DNA of 64,000 nt from Dipteris shenzhenensis (Eukaryota; Polypodiophyta; Polypodiopsida; Gleicheniales), in NCBI GenBank assembly GCA_047967505.1, contig CM106538.1; one strand, 5' to 3'. Position 1 is the first letter of the stretch. The number at the start of each line of letters is the position of its first letter. Below the pieces are notes generated by a model, which saw only the letters and a program-made list of their open reading frames with translations, was not told the origin of the DNA and did no database searches. This document shows, piece after piece, positions 43,630-55,089 of the stretch. Made by a program: the position numbers and the translations under genes.

Positions 43630-43870
43630 GAGCTTGGACGAAAGTTTTCTGAGAGATTTTCACAGGTGTAAGAAAAACATGAACAGAGGAGGGAAAATGA
43701 CTAATCAAGAGTAGAATAGAGATAGTTTGAAACAAGGTGTTAGAAGATGGCGGGAATGCATTTTTTGAGTGCATGAAGGAGGTGAAACATTTTGGAAGAG
43801 AGAGAGTAGTGAGAGAGTTGGTTTGGAAATTCCTTGGATAACGGTAATTGAGGATGTACTCCTTTGGCTA
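43630..43870 (+). repeat. right half of the dispersed repeat split by element B
   Basis: Continues the repeat interrupted at 37717. It matches 62648-62840 (GAGCTTGGA..., 'aggtgtaagaaaaacatga', 'gtggcgggaatg' variants, 'gaaacattttggaagagaga'). From 43870 to 44410 I see AT-rich DNA without a gene. Confidence 0.85.
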
Positions 43871-44411
43871 GAACTGTAACCTTTTGCGAAATTGTAAAAA
43901 TATGATTCAAGTCCTATATCATTTGCTTAAAGCAATTTCTAAAATATTTTAAAAGTGTAAAAATTTGACTATAGTGTAATATAATTTGTTTTAAATATGT
44001 TTCAGGTATAAAATATTGACAAAATATACTTTAATTATTCTTGTAATTATTACCCAAAATCTTTTTTGAGATAATTCTATGCTTGTCATTGATGAGATTT
44101 CAATTCTAAACCATTCTAGGATAGGTTGGAGCTCGAGCAATCAAGTGAACATCAAACTGAAACACATATGTCTCCACAAGAGATACATGAAGAGAGTGAG
44201 GAATCAATGTCGATATACATGTTGATATAAGGATTAATGATTGATATTGATGTTTACATTGACTTCTATAAAGACAATTTTATCAACGCTTCCTTACCAA
44301 CATTTATATCCCTACCTAAATTAGTGCTTTCACTCTTTTACCAAAGAAAATATTTGTATTTTTTTCAAAATAACCATAGTAAATGATGCAAATGGTTATA
44401 GTGGTGATTGT

Positions 44412-44442
44412 GCAAGTGTGTGTGTGTGTGTCACACAGAGAG

Positions 44443-44493
<51 letters not shown>
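44412..44493 (+). repeat. (TG)n and (GA)n microsatellites
   Basis: A TG run at about 44415-44431 and a GA run at about 44450-44493. Short degenerate repeats 'gtcaagggt(g/t)gga' follow at about 44590-44670. Confidence 0.9.
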
Positions 44494-44496
<3 letters not shown>

Positions 44497-44677
44497 CTTG
44501 AATATCTTGTCGGTTTGACCACATGAAACATAGCGATGCACATGCAATTGGAAGCTACCTAGATTGGCACCTACCACCAAGGTTTGAGTCAAGGGTGGGA
44601 CATACATGATTGGAAATATAGGTCAAGGGTTGGACATATGTGATTAGAAATACACGTCAAGGGTGGGATAGGTATGA

Positions 44678-45390
44678 TGTTAGATATCAATGCTCCACTC
44701 TTGTGTAACTACGCGGGAACCAGCTAACTCTACTTGTAAGCCCCCCATATGAGGAGAAGGCATTTGAGTAGCTCGGTTATCCGGTAGGTCCTGGTTTGGA
44801 CACCAGATGGGGACCATGTGTGGCCTGATGGCTGGACGGCTTCAGATAGAGTTGGCACACTGCCAACTAGGCTACATGCAAGTGCGGGAAGGCATCCCTT
44901 GACTGACCGCACTGAGGGTAGATGGAGCATTTCCCGAGGCAGCCCGCTCTCGAGTTGCGAGGCCTGTTTGGAGCCTCAGATGATCCTGGATGGCTCTGGG
45001 CCAAACGGTCAGTTGCTCTGTTTTGTGCACCGGTTCTATCGTATGGTCGGTGGCCTACGACCCCCAGTCGACCGTTTTGGGCGGACTGGGTCGGTCACCC
45101 AATTGAGCCTAATCGACTACGACTGGTGGCTATATAAGAGCAAGCCCGTGAAGCCCATTTCATCACTGGCTACAACAGCCTTGATTCCTTAGCGTCCAGC
45201 CTCCGTCTTCTATTGTTTCCAGCTTGCCATCGAAGCTTCTTTCACAAGAGCGCATGGTTGGGAGGCAATGCCATCTATTGTATCAGTTCTACAGTAATCA
45301 AAATTTTGATTCTCCATACTATCTTGTTTTCTCTCTTGTGTACAAGATCCTGTTATCTGTTGAGCACAGATGTTGTATTATTTTCTTACA
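44678..45390 (+). repeat. 5' LTR of element C
   Basis: About 713 bp from TGTTAGATATC to TTACA, directly followed by the primer-binding site. A promoter-like CTATATAAGAGC lies at about 45128-45139. The left end is inferred from the TG start only, since no second LTR exists to compare. Confidence 0.65.
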
Positions 45391-45460
45391 TGGTATTAGA
45401 GCCTGGACTCTAGAAAGAAGATTTGGTAGTGTGTTTCTGTTTGCGAGCAAATTGTGAGAG

Positions 45461-46310
45461 ATGGCCCAACACAAGACTGCGAATCCCACCGTTCGGCGAA
45501 AGCAGAAAGTTGGACGGCTCTAACTATCCACTCTAGAAGTTCAAGATGAAGACCATCCTAAGCGCATACGAGCTTTGGGACACTGCTACTGGGGTGGATG
45601 TGAGGTCGGTTGCGAGACCGGATCCAGCCAATGTAGGACAATAGATAGTACCAACTGCGTATGAGATTCTTGCATGGACAAGAAGAAATGCAGATGCACT
45701 GTGTTCTATTGTCTGCAGTGTTAGTGATTCCGTCATGGCGTTAAGTCAACATGTCACCACAGTGGAGGACGCATGGACGGTCTTGAAAAATCAGTACGAG
45801 ACCACAAATCAGACACGGATTCAGAATCTGGAGACTCAACTACGATTCAGAAGTTGTCGAAGCGACAGAGAAGTTCATCACCAGGGTGAAGAATCTGCGC
45901 GATTAGACTACGATTGGCATCACCATCACTAGCGAGAATCTAGCACAAAGGTGCATACGGATTCTCCCACCAAAGTACGATGGTCTTGTTACGGCGCTGA
46001 ATACGCAGAACAGAAATCCGCCCCTCAACTTTGAGGATTTCAGTGCGATGCTTCTGGAGGAGGAGATGCGTCAAAAGATGAGGACTGGAGAAGATTCGGC
46101 TTTTTGGATCGGATCAAAGAAAGGTAAGGTAAGGACTCTGGTAACCCATCTTCTTTTGATGATAAAAAGAGAAAGAAGAAGATCAAGTGCTTCTATTGTA
46201 ACAAGGCAGAGCACAAGCAGAATGAGTGCCGAAAGAAGATTGCAGATGAGAAGAACGAAGTAAAGAAAGAGTCCAGCAACAACGCGCAAGCAGTACCAGT
46301 AGAGTTGTTC
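45461..46310 (+). pseudogene. gag of element C
   Basis: Starts MAQHKTANPTVRR at 45461. Frames break repeatedly, but LYPL-like motifs, ILSAYELWDTATGVDV and an intact zinc knuckle, CFYCNKAEHKQNEC (about 46189-46230), identify it as copia gag. Confidence 0.75.
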
Positions 46311-47812
46311 GTCGCAATTGAGGAGATTTGCACGGAGGCAGTTCATGTACCTGTGGATGAACCGTGGATCATTGACAGTGGTGCATCGCACCACATGACT
46401 AGTCGGAAGGATTGGTATACCTCTCTACAGTCGGTAGGGAATGACATCCTGGTAGCAGTTGGTAATGATGCAAAATGTCCAGCAAAAGGAAAAGGTACGA
46501 TTGCTCTCAAGTCAGATGGAGTTGTAAAACAGTTGTCCGATGTTCTTTATGTGCCAGATATCAAGAGGAACTTGTTGTCCGTTTCTGCGATCATGAATCG
46601 AGACCTCAAAGTTCAATTCGATAAGAATGGCACACAGATTCTGGATCTTCAAGGGAAGGTCGTTGGTAAAGGTACACGACGCAACAAAATTTACGAACTC
46701 TCACCTTTCAGTGCTCGAGCCGATGTGAAGAACACTAAGCTGTGGCATGAGAGGTTTGGTCATTTAAACCTTAGTTCTTTGAAGGAGATGCATAAAAGTG
46801 GAATGATTACAGACCTACCAGAAATTTCAGATCTGCCCGATGTATGTGAAGCTTGCATGATGGGCAAGCAGCATCGGCATCCCTTTCCTAAAGAGGCCAG
46901 TAGGGCAAAGGCTCCTCTAGAGCTCGTTCACATGGACCTCTGCGGAAAGATGGAGACGGAAGCTTTGGGTGGCTCCTACTACTTCATGACGCTGATCGAC
47001 GACTACAGTAGAAGGATATGGATATACTTCCTGAAGACGAAAGACGAGGCTTTTAGTAGGTTCAAGGAATGGCATGTAATGGTCGAGAAAGAATCGGGGA
47101 GGAAGGTGAAGAAGCTCAGATCAGACAGAGGTGGAGAGTTCACATCGACTAAATTCGAAAGTTACAGCAAAAGTCACAGGATCAAGAGGCAGAAACCCCC
47201 GCCACATACATCACAGCAAAATGGAGTAGCAGAACGCAAGATGCGCGTCATCTATGAAATGGGCCAGAGTATGATGAAAGGGAAAGATTTGCTAAAGACT
47301 TTCTGGGCTGAAGCATGTAACACTGCAGTTTACATCCTGAATCGTAGCTACACGAAGGTTGTGAACGGGATGACTCCACTGCAAGCCTTTTCTGGTAAGA
47401 AACCTTTAGCTACACATTTCAGAGTTTTTGGATGTGACGTTTTGTGCATGTCCCTGATGCTACCAGGACCAAATGGGAACCGAAGAGCCGGAAGTGTATT
47501 TTCTTGGGCTACAGTGAAGAGGCGAAGGGTTACCGTCTCTATAACCCTGTTACCAAGAAGGTAATTGTAAGTCGCGATGTGGTCTTCTCAGAACAGCCGC
47601 ATCAATTGGAGGAGGATGCTTCCTTCCCAGACAACCAGGACCAGGATATCCATCCAGTACCACCACCAACAGTAGACCGAACTCCCCCAACGGTGCTTGG
47701 GAGGATTCAAGACAAAGAAGATGAAGAAGAGCCTGTAGAACCACAACGGCAACGGCCATTCCTGAAGTGGGTAAAGCAGCTTTTGGACGGCAGGGAAACC
47801 TCCAGCCATTGA
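46305..47812 (+). pseudogene. protease and integrase of element C
   Basis: Open for 419 codons from 46305. The protease has WIIDSGASHHMTSRKDWY. The GAG-pre-integrase region has LWHERFGHLNLSSLKEM and C-x2-C (CEACMMGK). The integrase triad is in HMDLCGKM, LIDDYSRRIW and QQNGVAERKMR. A frameshift near 47445 moves the C-terminal part (SRKCIFLGYSEEAKGYRLY) to another frame. A further shift lies near 47800, and coding then ends. Confidence 0.9.
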
Positions 47813-47880
47813 GGAGGAACCATCTGAACACCGCTGGTCCAAGAGATTAGAGGAGCAAAGAAGGGCGCAGAATAAGGTGG

Positions 47881-48753
47881 TAAACCACTCTAGCCCTCCA
47901 TTTAACTAGGTGGCACAATCTCTAAGTCCCCATTTAGAGGGTCTGTACAATAACATGGATAAAAATTACAAGAGCATAAATAATAACAATGATTTTATTT
48001 TTCCCATTTCAAAACCACAACCTTCACTAAGGCCTACCCATGCCAGGCCAAAAATTAGTACACTTTCCATTGACCCTTTTTTAAACTGAAAGTTGAAAAT
48101 ATTGGTGCACTTTCCATAGACCCTTTGCCCCCAGGGGAAAAAAAGGCGAGGTTGCTTGACATTTTAAAGGCACTGGCTTCTTGACTAGGGAACACAAAGG
48201 AGATAGTTTGAGTGGCCCCTAGTTGGCCTGCCATCGGAGGCCTTAGTGAAAGCTCGTCCCTTTTCAAAAGTAAAATTAATTTCTAGCATTTTTCAGATGT
48301 GTTTTTCTTTCAAATTCTTTGATTGGTTGGTGTGTTGACTTTAGAGCATCTCTTTCAAATTTGGGTTTGCTTTTTTAGAAGTGCATCCATTCCCTCTCTC
48401 TCCTCTTCCAAGTTTTTGTTAAATTTGGAAGTGCATTCATTGAACATTCCCTCTCTCTCCTCTTCCATTTCTCTCCATCTCTCACATTGGGCAAGATTCA
48501 CCTCTCTCTCTCTCTCTCTCTTCTCCTTCTTCTTTCTCTCTTCTTTTTCTCTCTCTTGGAGGGATGAATAAAATTCATCTTGTTTTTGCGAGTCAAGCTT
48601 GACTCATGCAAACTTCAAAGTCAAGCGCGTGAGGAACCATGTCCGAAATTGCTAGGGAAGGCCTTTAAAGTAGCATTTGCCTCATAAGATCACCGTCTCC
48701 CTTTGTAAATTGTTCATCCTCGCTCCAAATTCCTCACCACGCGGCCTTCGAGT
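47881..48753 (+). promoter_or_regulatory. upstream region of the TPD1-like gene
   Basis: No coding. It contains a CT-rich stretch (48390-48555) and an imperfect inverted pair near 48060-48135 ('gtgcactttccat' twice). The last roughly 150 bp before the ATG are partly conserved at 50890-50985 and 56270-56397, so this is probably the promoter/leader of the gene. Confidence 0.45.
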
Positions 48754-49361
48754 ATGATCCTCATCTCTGCCACCGTCGTGATTCTGAGTTGCCTCCTCGC
48801 AGCACAAGGTCGAACAGCATTCGGCATACATTCGCATTTGGGTTCTGTAGATTTCTGTATTGAATTGTCTGGAAACAGCGGGGTTTTCTTTGTGCAAATG
48901 TTGTGTGTATACCCATCTCTCTTCTTAATCGTGCAGGGATCAAGCTCGCTGCCGAGAAGACGATGGTCCTGGTTGCAGCGAGCGATTGCACCGCCCAGAA
49001 CATTATCATACAGCAGAGAGACCTACAATTCGACCACCCGATGACTGCCGTCTCCGTGAAGCTCGATTGCTCTTGCGCCGCGACAAATGTGAGTGTAGTG
49101 TGCGAACCCACATGGCTGCAGGCTTACGTAGCTCCCGCAAACTTGACGGTTTTGCGCGGCGGTTCGTGCTTGCTCTTCCCGGGCAGAGTCATTCCTGCTC
49201 GCGGAAGCATGACTTTCGCATACGAGCATTCACCCCCACTGTATCTCTCGCCGGCCGACGCGTCCTTCTTCGACTGTTCAGGAGGGATTGAGGCTTTGCA
49301 GAGTGCACTCAGCCTTTTGCTGATCTCTCTCCTTGCTTGTTTGTTACATTTTCTTGTGTAA
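48754..49361 (+). CDS. TPD1-like secreted six-cysteine protein, two exons
   Basis: TPD1 family proteins are secreted ligands; Arabidopsis TPD1 binds the EMS1 receptor kinase in anther tapetum specification. Exons are 48754-48808 and 48937-49361 (TAA), with a 128-bp GT-AG intron and phase-1 join, giving 159 residues. Residues 1-18 (MILISATVVILSCLLAAQ) form a signal peptide. Without splicing this peptide is not joined to the body, which supports the model. Six body cysteines (36, 63, 65, 74, 96, 132) follow the family pattern, with CLLFPGRVIPARGSMTFAYE matching C-L-V-N-x-G-x-x-I-x-P-G-x-x-x-x-F-x-Y. The C-terminus is odd: after C132, SGG and then a 20-residue hydrophobic end (LQSALSLLLISLLACLL...) suggest a GPI anchor or membrane tail, unusual for TPD1. 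The family call rests on the cysteine pattern alone. Confidence 0.72.
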
Positions 49362-50120
49362 TCTTGGCCGATCGTTCAATTTGTGAACGTTGTTAGCTTA
49401 TCGGCGGCTGCCCAGGGGCTTGAAAGTTGACCCTTTCAACACAGCCCCCAAAAGTCAAACTTCTCTTAGATGACTGTCCTAAGGCAAAATGAGATCCTAC
49501 TTAAGGGGTTAATGATATGCTGAGAAAAGGTCTTCATGGGCAAAACTCATTTCCCTTGTTGCTAAATGCCATAATGACTTTTAAAAATGTGGCTTTTGTG
49601 TCGATTTCAACGCTCAAATGCTTCACAAATTCTTTTTCCCACACAAAACCACTAAGCTCAAGTGCCCACTGGATTTTTGGGGAAAAAATGACAGAAAAAT
49701 GTGGGGACCACTTGCCACCTTGGCATTGAATTTCCATTTCCCACAAAACTAGGCTCTACGTCCACGTATCTGACCACCTTTTTTGGCCCTACCAAAAGTC
49801 TATGGGAAGTGGGGGATTTTTTCACTAATATGGGCCGATGCCCTCTTATCCTTTTCTTTCAATCAAGCTGACCTAGTGATATGTTAGCGTTAATACTTTT
49901 TAAGCATTTAGGTGGTACTCTTACTTCCATTAAAAGTGAGGCCATAGTGCTTTTGCCACCTTGTTTAGTCTTGCTTTTACGTGGTTCATGTCACCTTTGA
50001 TGGTATCATCCATTACTTCATCATTGATCTTAGACCCATAGTTGAACTTCAATGTTTTTGGATAGAGTATCAAAACTATAACATAATGTAGTGAAAACCC
50101 TAGGAATTGGTCCTATCACT
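49362..50120. other. no gene seen downstream of the TPD1-like gene
   Basis: Single-copy-looking DNA with short frames only. The 49517-49729 frame has no recognisable feature. Confidence 0.5.
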
Positions 50121-50480
50121 AAGACCTTAAATGTATAGAAAGGGTGGAACATATGTGGCTTCTCTATTGAAAAAAGGTAGAGCAAAGAAAAGGATCCTAG
50201 TTTGGGTTAGCATAAGAGGGGGTCTCTTGGAGTCTATAGAGGTTCTATTAGCAATAAATCTTGTATGGGAGCAAGGAAGTCTTACAAGGTTGTCCTCTGC
50301 CACCAAGACCTTAACATATAAGGAAAGGGTGTGACATGCATGATTTGTTACAAGAAAGTCATAGCGACGAAAAGGGACCAAGTTTGGGTTAACATAAGAC
50401 TCCGAGGGGGGTTTTGGGAGTCTATAGAGGTTCTATGAGCAACAAGTCTTATATGGAGCAAGTATTGAGATCGAGGACAC
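50121..50480 (+). repeat. 184-bp tandem duplication
   Basis: 'aagaccttaa' at 50121 and 50305 starts two copies. They share 'agtttgggtta(g/a)cataaga' and 'agtctatagaggttctat'. Confidence 0.85.
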
Positions 50481-50889
50481 ATCAAGAAAAGACAAGAAAG
50501 ATGAAACCAAAATTATCTTTCTACCTAGGTTCCCAAAAACTCGCTAAATTTTGATTTTGTCCAAGGGAAAAAGAGTTTGGCATTAATAAAGAACTCAAAT
50601 TTTTTCTATTGTAGTTATATTTTACTAAAAACTTTACAAATTTATGTAAACATTCTCCAAGAATATGAAAGTTGAAAGTTGTTTGATTTCTTGCGAGAAA
50701 ATTTTTCGTGAACACAATACAAATTCTAAGTTCAAGCGAAGGTTTAGTGTTGCCTTGGAGTGGTCACTATGTAAAACACATGTAGGCACACATTTAGAAT
50801 ACCCCTATATATATATATATATATTTGCATAATCGTTTACCCCTCTTCCATACATAATTGTGTCCTACTTTTGTGCATAATGTAGTTAT

Positions 50890-51764
50890 ATTAGACAAGT
50901 TTAGTCAAGGTAGGCTTATGCAAGTTTAGTCCAAAACTATTACAATAGGCTTTTCAAGCATAGCAATGGGCCTCATACAATCATGATTTCCACCATCACC
51001 ATGATTATTACTTGCATCCTCACAATAGAAGTTTGAGAACATGTCTAATGAGGAAATTGAGAGTCTACTTAGTCAACCCTATGTACACATGTCCAACTAC
51101 CCTTTTTTAATCATTGTTTCAATCCCTTTGATCATCCAACACAATCAAGATGTATACATCTCTTGCACATGCAATGCATATTATGACATGTAGCAATTTA
51201 AGCAAGGTGAAGAGGTGGGGATTAGAATAGACCAAGTGACATTGAAGGGCGCAATTGCCTTATTGGATCTACAAGCTCATCCTTTTGAAAATGTTAATAT
51301 ATTAAAAAAAACTCAAAATTTATGTTTTTTAAAAACTTGGGTGTGTCTAGTTCGATATTATTTAATGTTAACAAAGCATCTGATCAATAATAATGATTTT
51401 GTAATAGTTCTTATATTTCAAATATTATGTTCAATTCATCATTTTGAAGTAAAGGTGTTTAGGATTTCTTTTAATTCACTCCTTTGAAAGAGTACTACGT
51501 TTTGGATGCCTTTACTTGTGTCATCAATATATTCAATCATTGGTACATAATAGGGGACTAGTACACTACCAAAGGGGCTTGCACATTCAAAATTTTTACC
51601 TAGTAATATGTGTGATTTAGATCCCAAGAAATGAGTTAAAGAAAAGAATCTTTACATAATAGAGAGTAGAGAGTAGTGACACATGAGGAACACATGAAAT
51701 GCAATGTGGAACAAGCTTGCTTGACACAATATACTGCAAACACAAAACACTACAAAGACAATGT

Positions 51765-51816
<52 letters not shown>

Positions 51817-52375
51817 GGGGGGGAGAGAGTTGAGGTGAGATCCAATGGAGGCACTTTAAGGTTTCACAAGCATAAATATTTAAAGATGGAAGGAGGTTCC
51901 ATAACTTGTTAAAGAAGACACCTAGTCTAAGGGAAGGACACTTGGACTACAACTCCTCGGAAACATATGAATGGCCAACATGGATGTTTTCATCGAAGCT
52001 ATGCTTATATATTAATATAAAATCTTGGCAAAAGTTTTTAAGCTCATTTTTTTAGTTTCACAATATTGGTAGAAAGTAGCACTTTTTTATTTGTTTTCTT
52101 TTGAATTTTGAAGGAAAAAATGTAAATCTTGGCGAAACTTTAAATTTAAATATGGCTTAGAGATTTGTCCAACAATCATCCTCCTATTTGTTTTCTAGGG
52201 CCTTACACATGGATGACCCAACTAGAAGCACTATACTCACTTTGAACCATTGGTTTATGAAAAATCGTTGGTGTAGTATAAAAGCTACTATTTGGTGTAG
52301 TATAAAAATGGTTGGTGTCGTATAAAAGCCACTATTTGAGGATCTCTCTTAAGGAATTAGAGTTTTGAATAGACT
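50890..52375 (+). repeat. large diverged direct repeat, copy 1
   Basis: Matches 56270-58300 block by block. Shared blocks are 'catagcaatgggcctcata', 'acatgtccaactaccc', 'catgtagcaattt', 'ggatttcttttaat', 'acgttttggatg', 'gaggaacacatgaaatgc', a (GA)n run, and 'agggccttacacatggatga'. It includes a (GA)n run joined to an 18-base G run (51769-51823) and a short (TA)n upstream (about 50806-50823). Confidence 0.8.
50988..51029 (+). pseudogene. decayed TPD1-like exon 1 relic (copy 1)
   Basis: 'tttccaccatcaccatgatt' aligns with exon 1 of the TPD1-like gene through the better preserved copy at 56398. It has lost its ATG and is far diverged. Confidence 0.4.
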
Positions 52376-52378
52376 CCC

Positions 52379-53700
52379 ATGGATATCTTCCCTCATAGCA
52401 ATTTTGTTTTCCACTCATGGCCTAAGGCTATTACAAATATCAATAAGTTTATGTGCATCACCATTGATGGCATGAATCACAATACAACAACTTGCCAAGG
52501 TACGAATGCACCCCACCTCCATTGGAGGGTAAACATGGAGCAATCACACACTTGTGTGGAGTATTAGTTCATGGATATCGACTCTCTTGTGATGTATATA
52601 TGGATAGCTTGGATGAACATGATAATAACCAAGTGGTAACATCTATCATGAAAGTGATATGAAAGGTCAAGGATGCATGTGAATGTTTACCTCGAAACTT
52701 CTATATATAGGTTGATAATTGCTAGAGAGAAAAGAAGAACATATAGATATTTTTTTTGTGCTCTATGTTGGTTGGTTGGAAAAACATTTGAAGAAGTGAA
52801 AGTTGGTTTTCTTCTTGTTAGACATACACATGAAGATATAGAATATTTAGTATTATCTCTAGAGAGTTGAGGTCAAGGGACCTTTTGAAAACAATGACAT
52901 GATACGTCGATTGGGAAAAAAGCATACATTCTCAAAAGGAAGAATCAAAAGTAGTTGTATTAGAGAGGATTGTAGATTGGAGAGCATTCATAGAGCCATA
53001 TTTAAAACAAGGAGATGATGCACTAATAGGGCACACATATCCACACTACTTTTCATTTATCAAGCATAACAACCTTGTAATGATGCAATGGAAGCACTAC
53101 TCAGTAGAGATAGAGATCATTCATGCATAACAACACTCTAAAGATGCAATGGAAGCACTACTAAGTGGATAGAGCTCATTTATGCATAAAAACACTCGAG
53201 TGATGCAATGGATGCACTAATTAGTGGATAGACATCATTTATGGACTGCACCTTATGCTTTATTAAAACAAATAACTACCTTAGAGGAAACTCCATTCAT
53301 TCTCTCAAAAAGCAAAGAACTTGACATAGATGAAATGAAAGGCTTGCAAGCATTCATGATCATGTTAGGAGTATGATGCAAAAACACCCAGAGTAGTCTG
53401 ATAAAAACATGGAGATAATAATGACAAATTATCTCATCAAATATCTACAAAAACAAGAAAATTTAACGAGGAAAGAATACAAAATTTTATTTTTGCCTCA
53501 ACAAAATGAGTCAAGAGAATTTGAATTTGCTATATATACTATAGTTGAAGATATAGGAGAAGCTGAGCAATGCCTTTTACCTCATGCCCTTAGAAGAGTT
53601 TGTACCATCTTACAAAATCCAAGAGGGTCTTTTTGTTGTTGTATGGGCAATAGATTCAGAATCAGAGTTGGATGACCAAGGTGGCCAAATTTGGGTCACA
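52379..53700 (+). pseudogene. transposase-like relic with IDGM / VDNC / GHTHED motifs
   Basis: Three frames must be joined to follow it. ITIDGMNHNTTT lies near 52457. RNFYI*VDNC lies near 52695-52722. The strongest part is EEVKVGFLLVRHTHEDIEYL (52788-52850), matching V-G-F-x-x-V-G-H-T-H-E-D-I-D of a widespread plant and animal transposase-like family (DUF7869-like, from memory). DWRAFIEPYLK and DALIGHT follow near 52977-53040, then HYFSFIKH and MQWKHYS. Stops and shifts occur throughout. The ordered Asp, Asp-Asn and His-Thr-His-Glu-Asp motifs suggest an RNase-H-like catalytic core, here dead. No terminal repeats were found. Confidence 0.6.
53065..53245 (+). repeat. three-copy 60-bp repeat inside the transposase relic
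   Basis: The segment 'gatgcaatgga(a/t)gcacta...ttatgcataa' occurs three times (about 53080, 53138, 53196). It is an expansion of the codons around MQWKHYS that must postdate loss of function. Confidence 0.82.
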
Positions 53701-54119
53701 AAGGGTGCTTAGATAGCAAGGGATGAAATGGGAATCCCTATCACATTCACATCTTTGTGGTAAGAACCAAAACCTTGGAAAAGTCTTCTACAAAAATATA
53801 CAATGAAACATGAGGGTTGTTTGCAAAAGAAACGTGAAGGGGTTCCAAATAAAGAGGGCTTGATTGAAGTGGAAGTGAGTTGCTAGCATCATACATTGTT
53901 GGAAATCAAGGACTCGAAGTCTTAAGAAAACCATGAGTATGATGTGGAAAAAAGTATCACCATCCCTAAAAGTAGCCTCACACATATTAAATATCATTTA
54001 CATAGACTTGATGCTTACATATACTAGAAAGAGATTCAAAAGCACAAGAGAAGATATACTATGTATCATTTTCAACAAATGGTTTATCTTCTATTTTGAT
54101 GTCAACAATTCTTGACTTA

Positions 54120-54650
54120 TCATATTTACCTCAAGTAAATTTATTTACTACTCAATTTATAATTAATGTTTAAGGAATTAAATAATACTTAATAAAAAAC
54201 TAGTTAATAATAAAAATTAGTTAATAATTAAATAAAAAGTAATTGAAATAAATGATTAAGGAATAAATTATTAATTAAGAAATTAATTAATAATTAACTA
54301 AAAAAATAGTTAGTAATACAAATTAGGTAGTGGTAAAATTAATTAATAATAAGTAATAGAAATTAATAATTAATAAATAAATTATTAATTAACAACTTAA
54401 TTATTAATTAAAAATTAATTAAGAATTTATTAGTTTAGAAAGTAATTATTAAATGATGCAAAAAAACAATTATTAAATTGTCATATGATTAATAATTAAG
54501 CAAAAAATTGGTTAGTAATATAAATTAACTAAGAGTTATTTAAAAAATAATTAGTAATTAATTAAGAAATTAATCAATAATTAATCAAAGAACATATGAC
54601 AAGAAATTAAGGAATAATCAATCAACAAGTTAACCAATAATTAAATTAAC
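54120..54650 (+). repeat. AT-rich (TTAATTAA-type) low-complexity region
   Basis: About 530 bp made mostly of 'attaattaataa' permutations, probably 10-20-bp slippage repeats. No gene. Confidence 0.88.
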
Positions 54651-55089
54651 CACCTTATTGCACACTCCATATGCGGGGGAGGGGGGACATGTGGCACATA
54701 CCACATGTTCTACCCTCCCCCACATATCACGCATGCCACATGTGGAGAGCCCCTTGCTTGTTTTTCCATCAAAACTTTCATTTGGAATATCAAAATGTAG
54801 TCATGTATGTAGTCAAAACGATGGGAAAAGGGCCAATGAATTCATTTTTTATGTCAAATGTGCTAAATAATATAATAAAAAATATTTCTTCTTCCAACCC
54901 ATACCTTTATATCTACAGGCCACAATTGTGTGGAGTTGGGCATATGTAGTGTTACAAAAAACACCCATTTTTAACTATACTAGGTCAATATTAAGTGGAG
55001 GTGATTAATTTTGGGGAAAAGTCCAAAACAAGTGAAAAAGTTCAAAATTTCTAAATATAGTGTTTTGAGAGAGAGAGAGAGAGAGAGAG

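Larger units (their letters stand above)
44678..47880 (+). mobile_element. Ty1/copia element C, 3'-truncated
   Basis: A different copia family from A and B. It has a probable 5' LTR (44678-45390), a primer-binding site (TGGTATTAGAGC, 45391-45402), gag, protease and integrase. The sequence then leaves the element at about 47880, before RT. No RT, RNase H or 3' LTR was found, so the 3' half is deleted. Confidence 0.85.
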
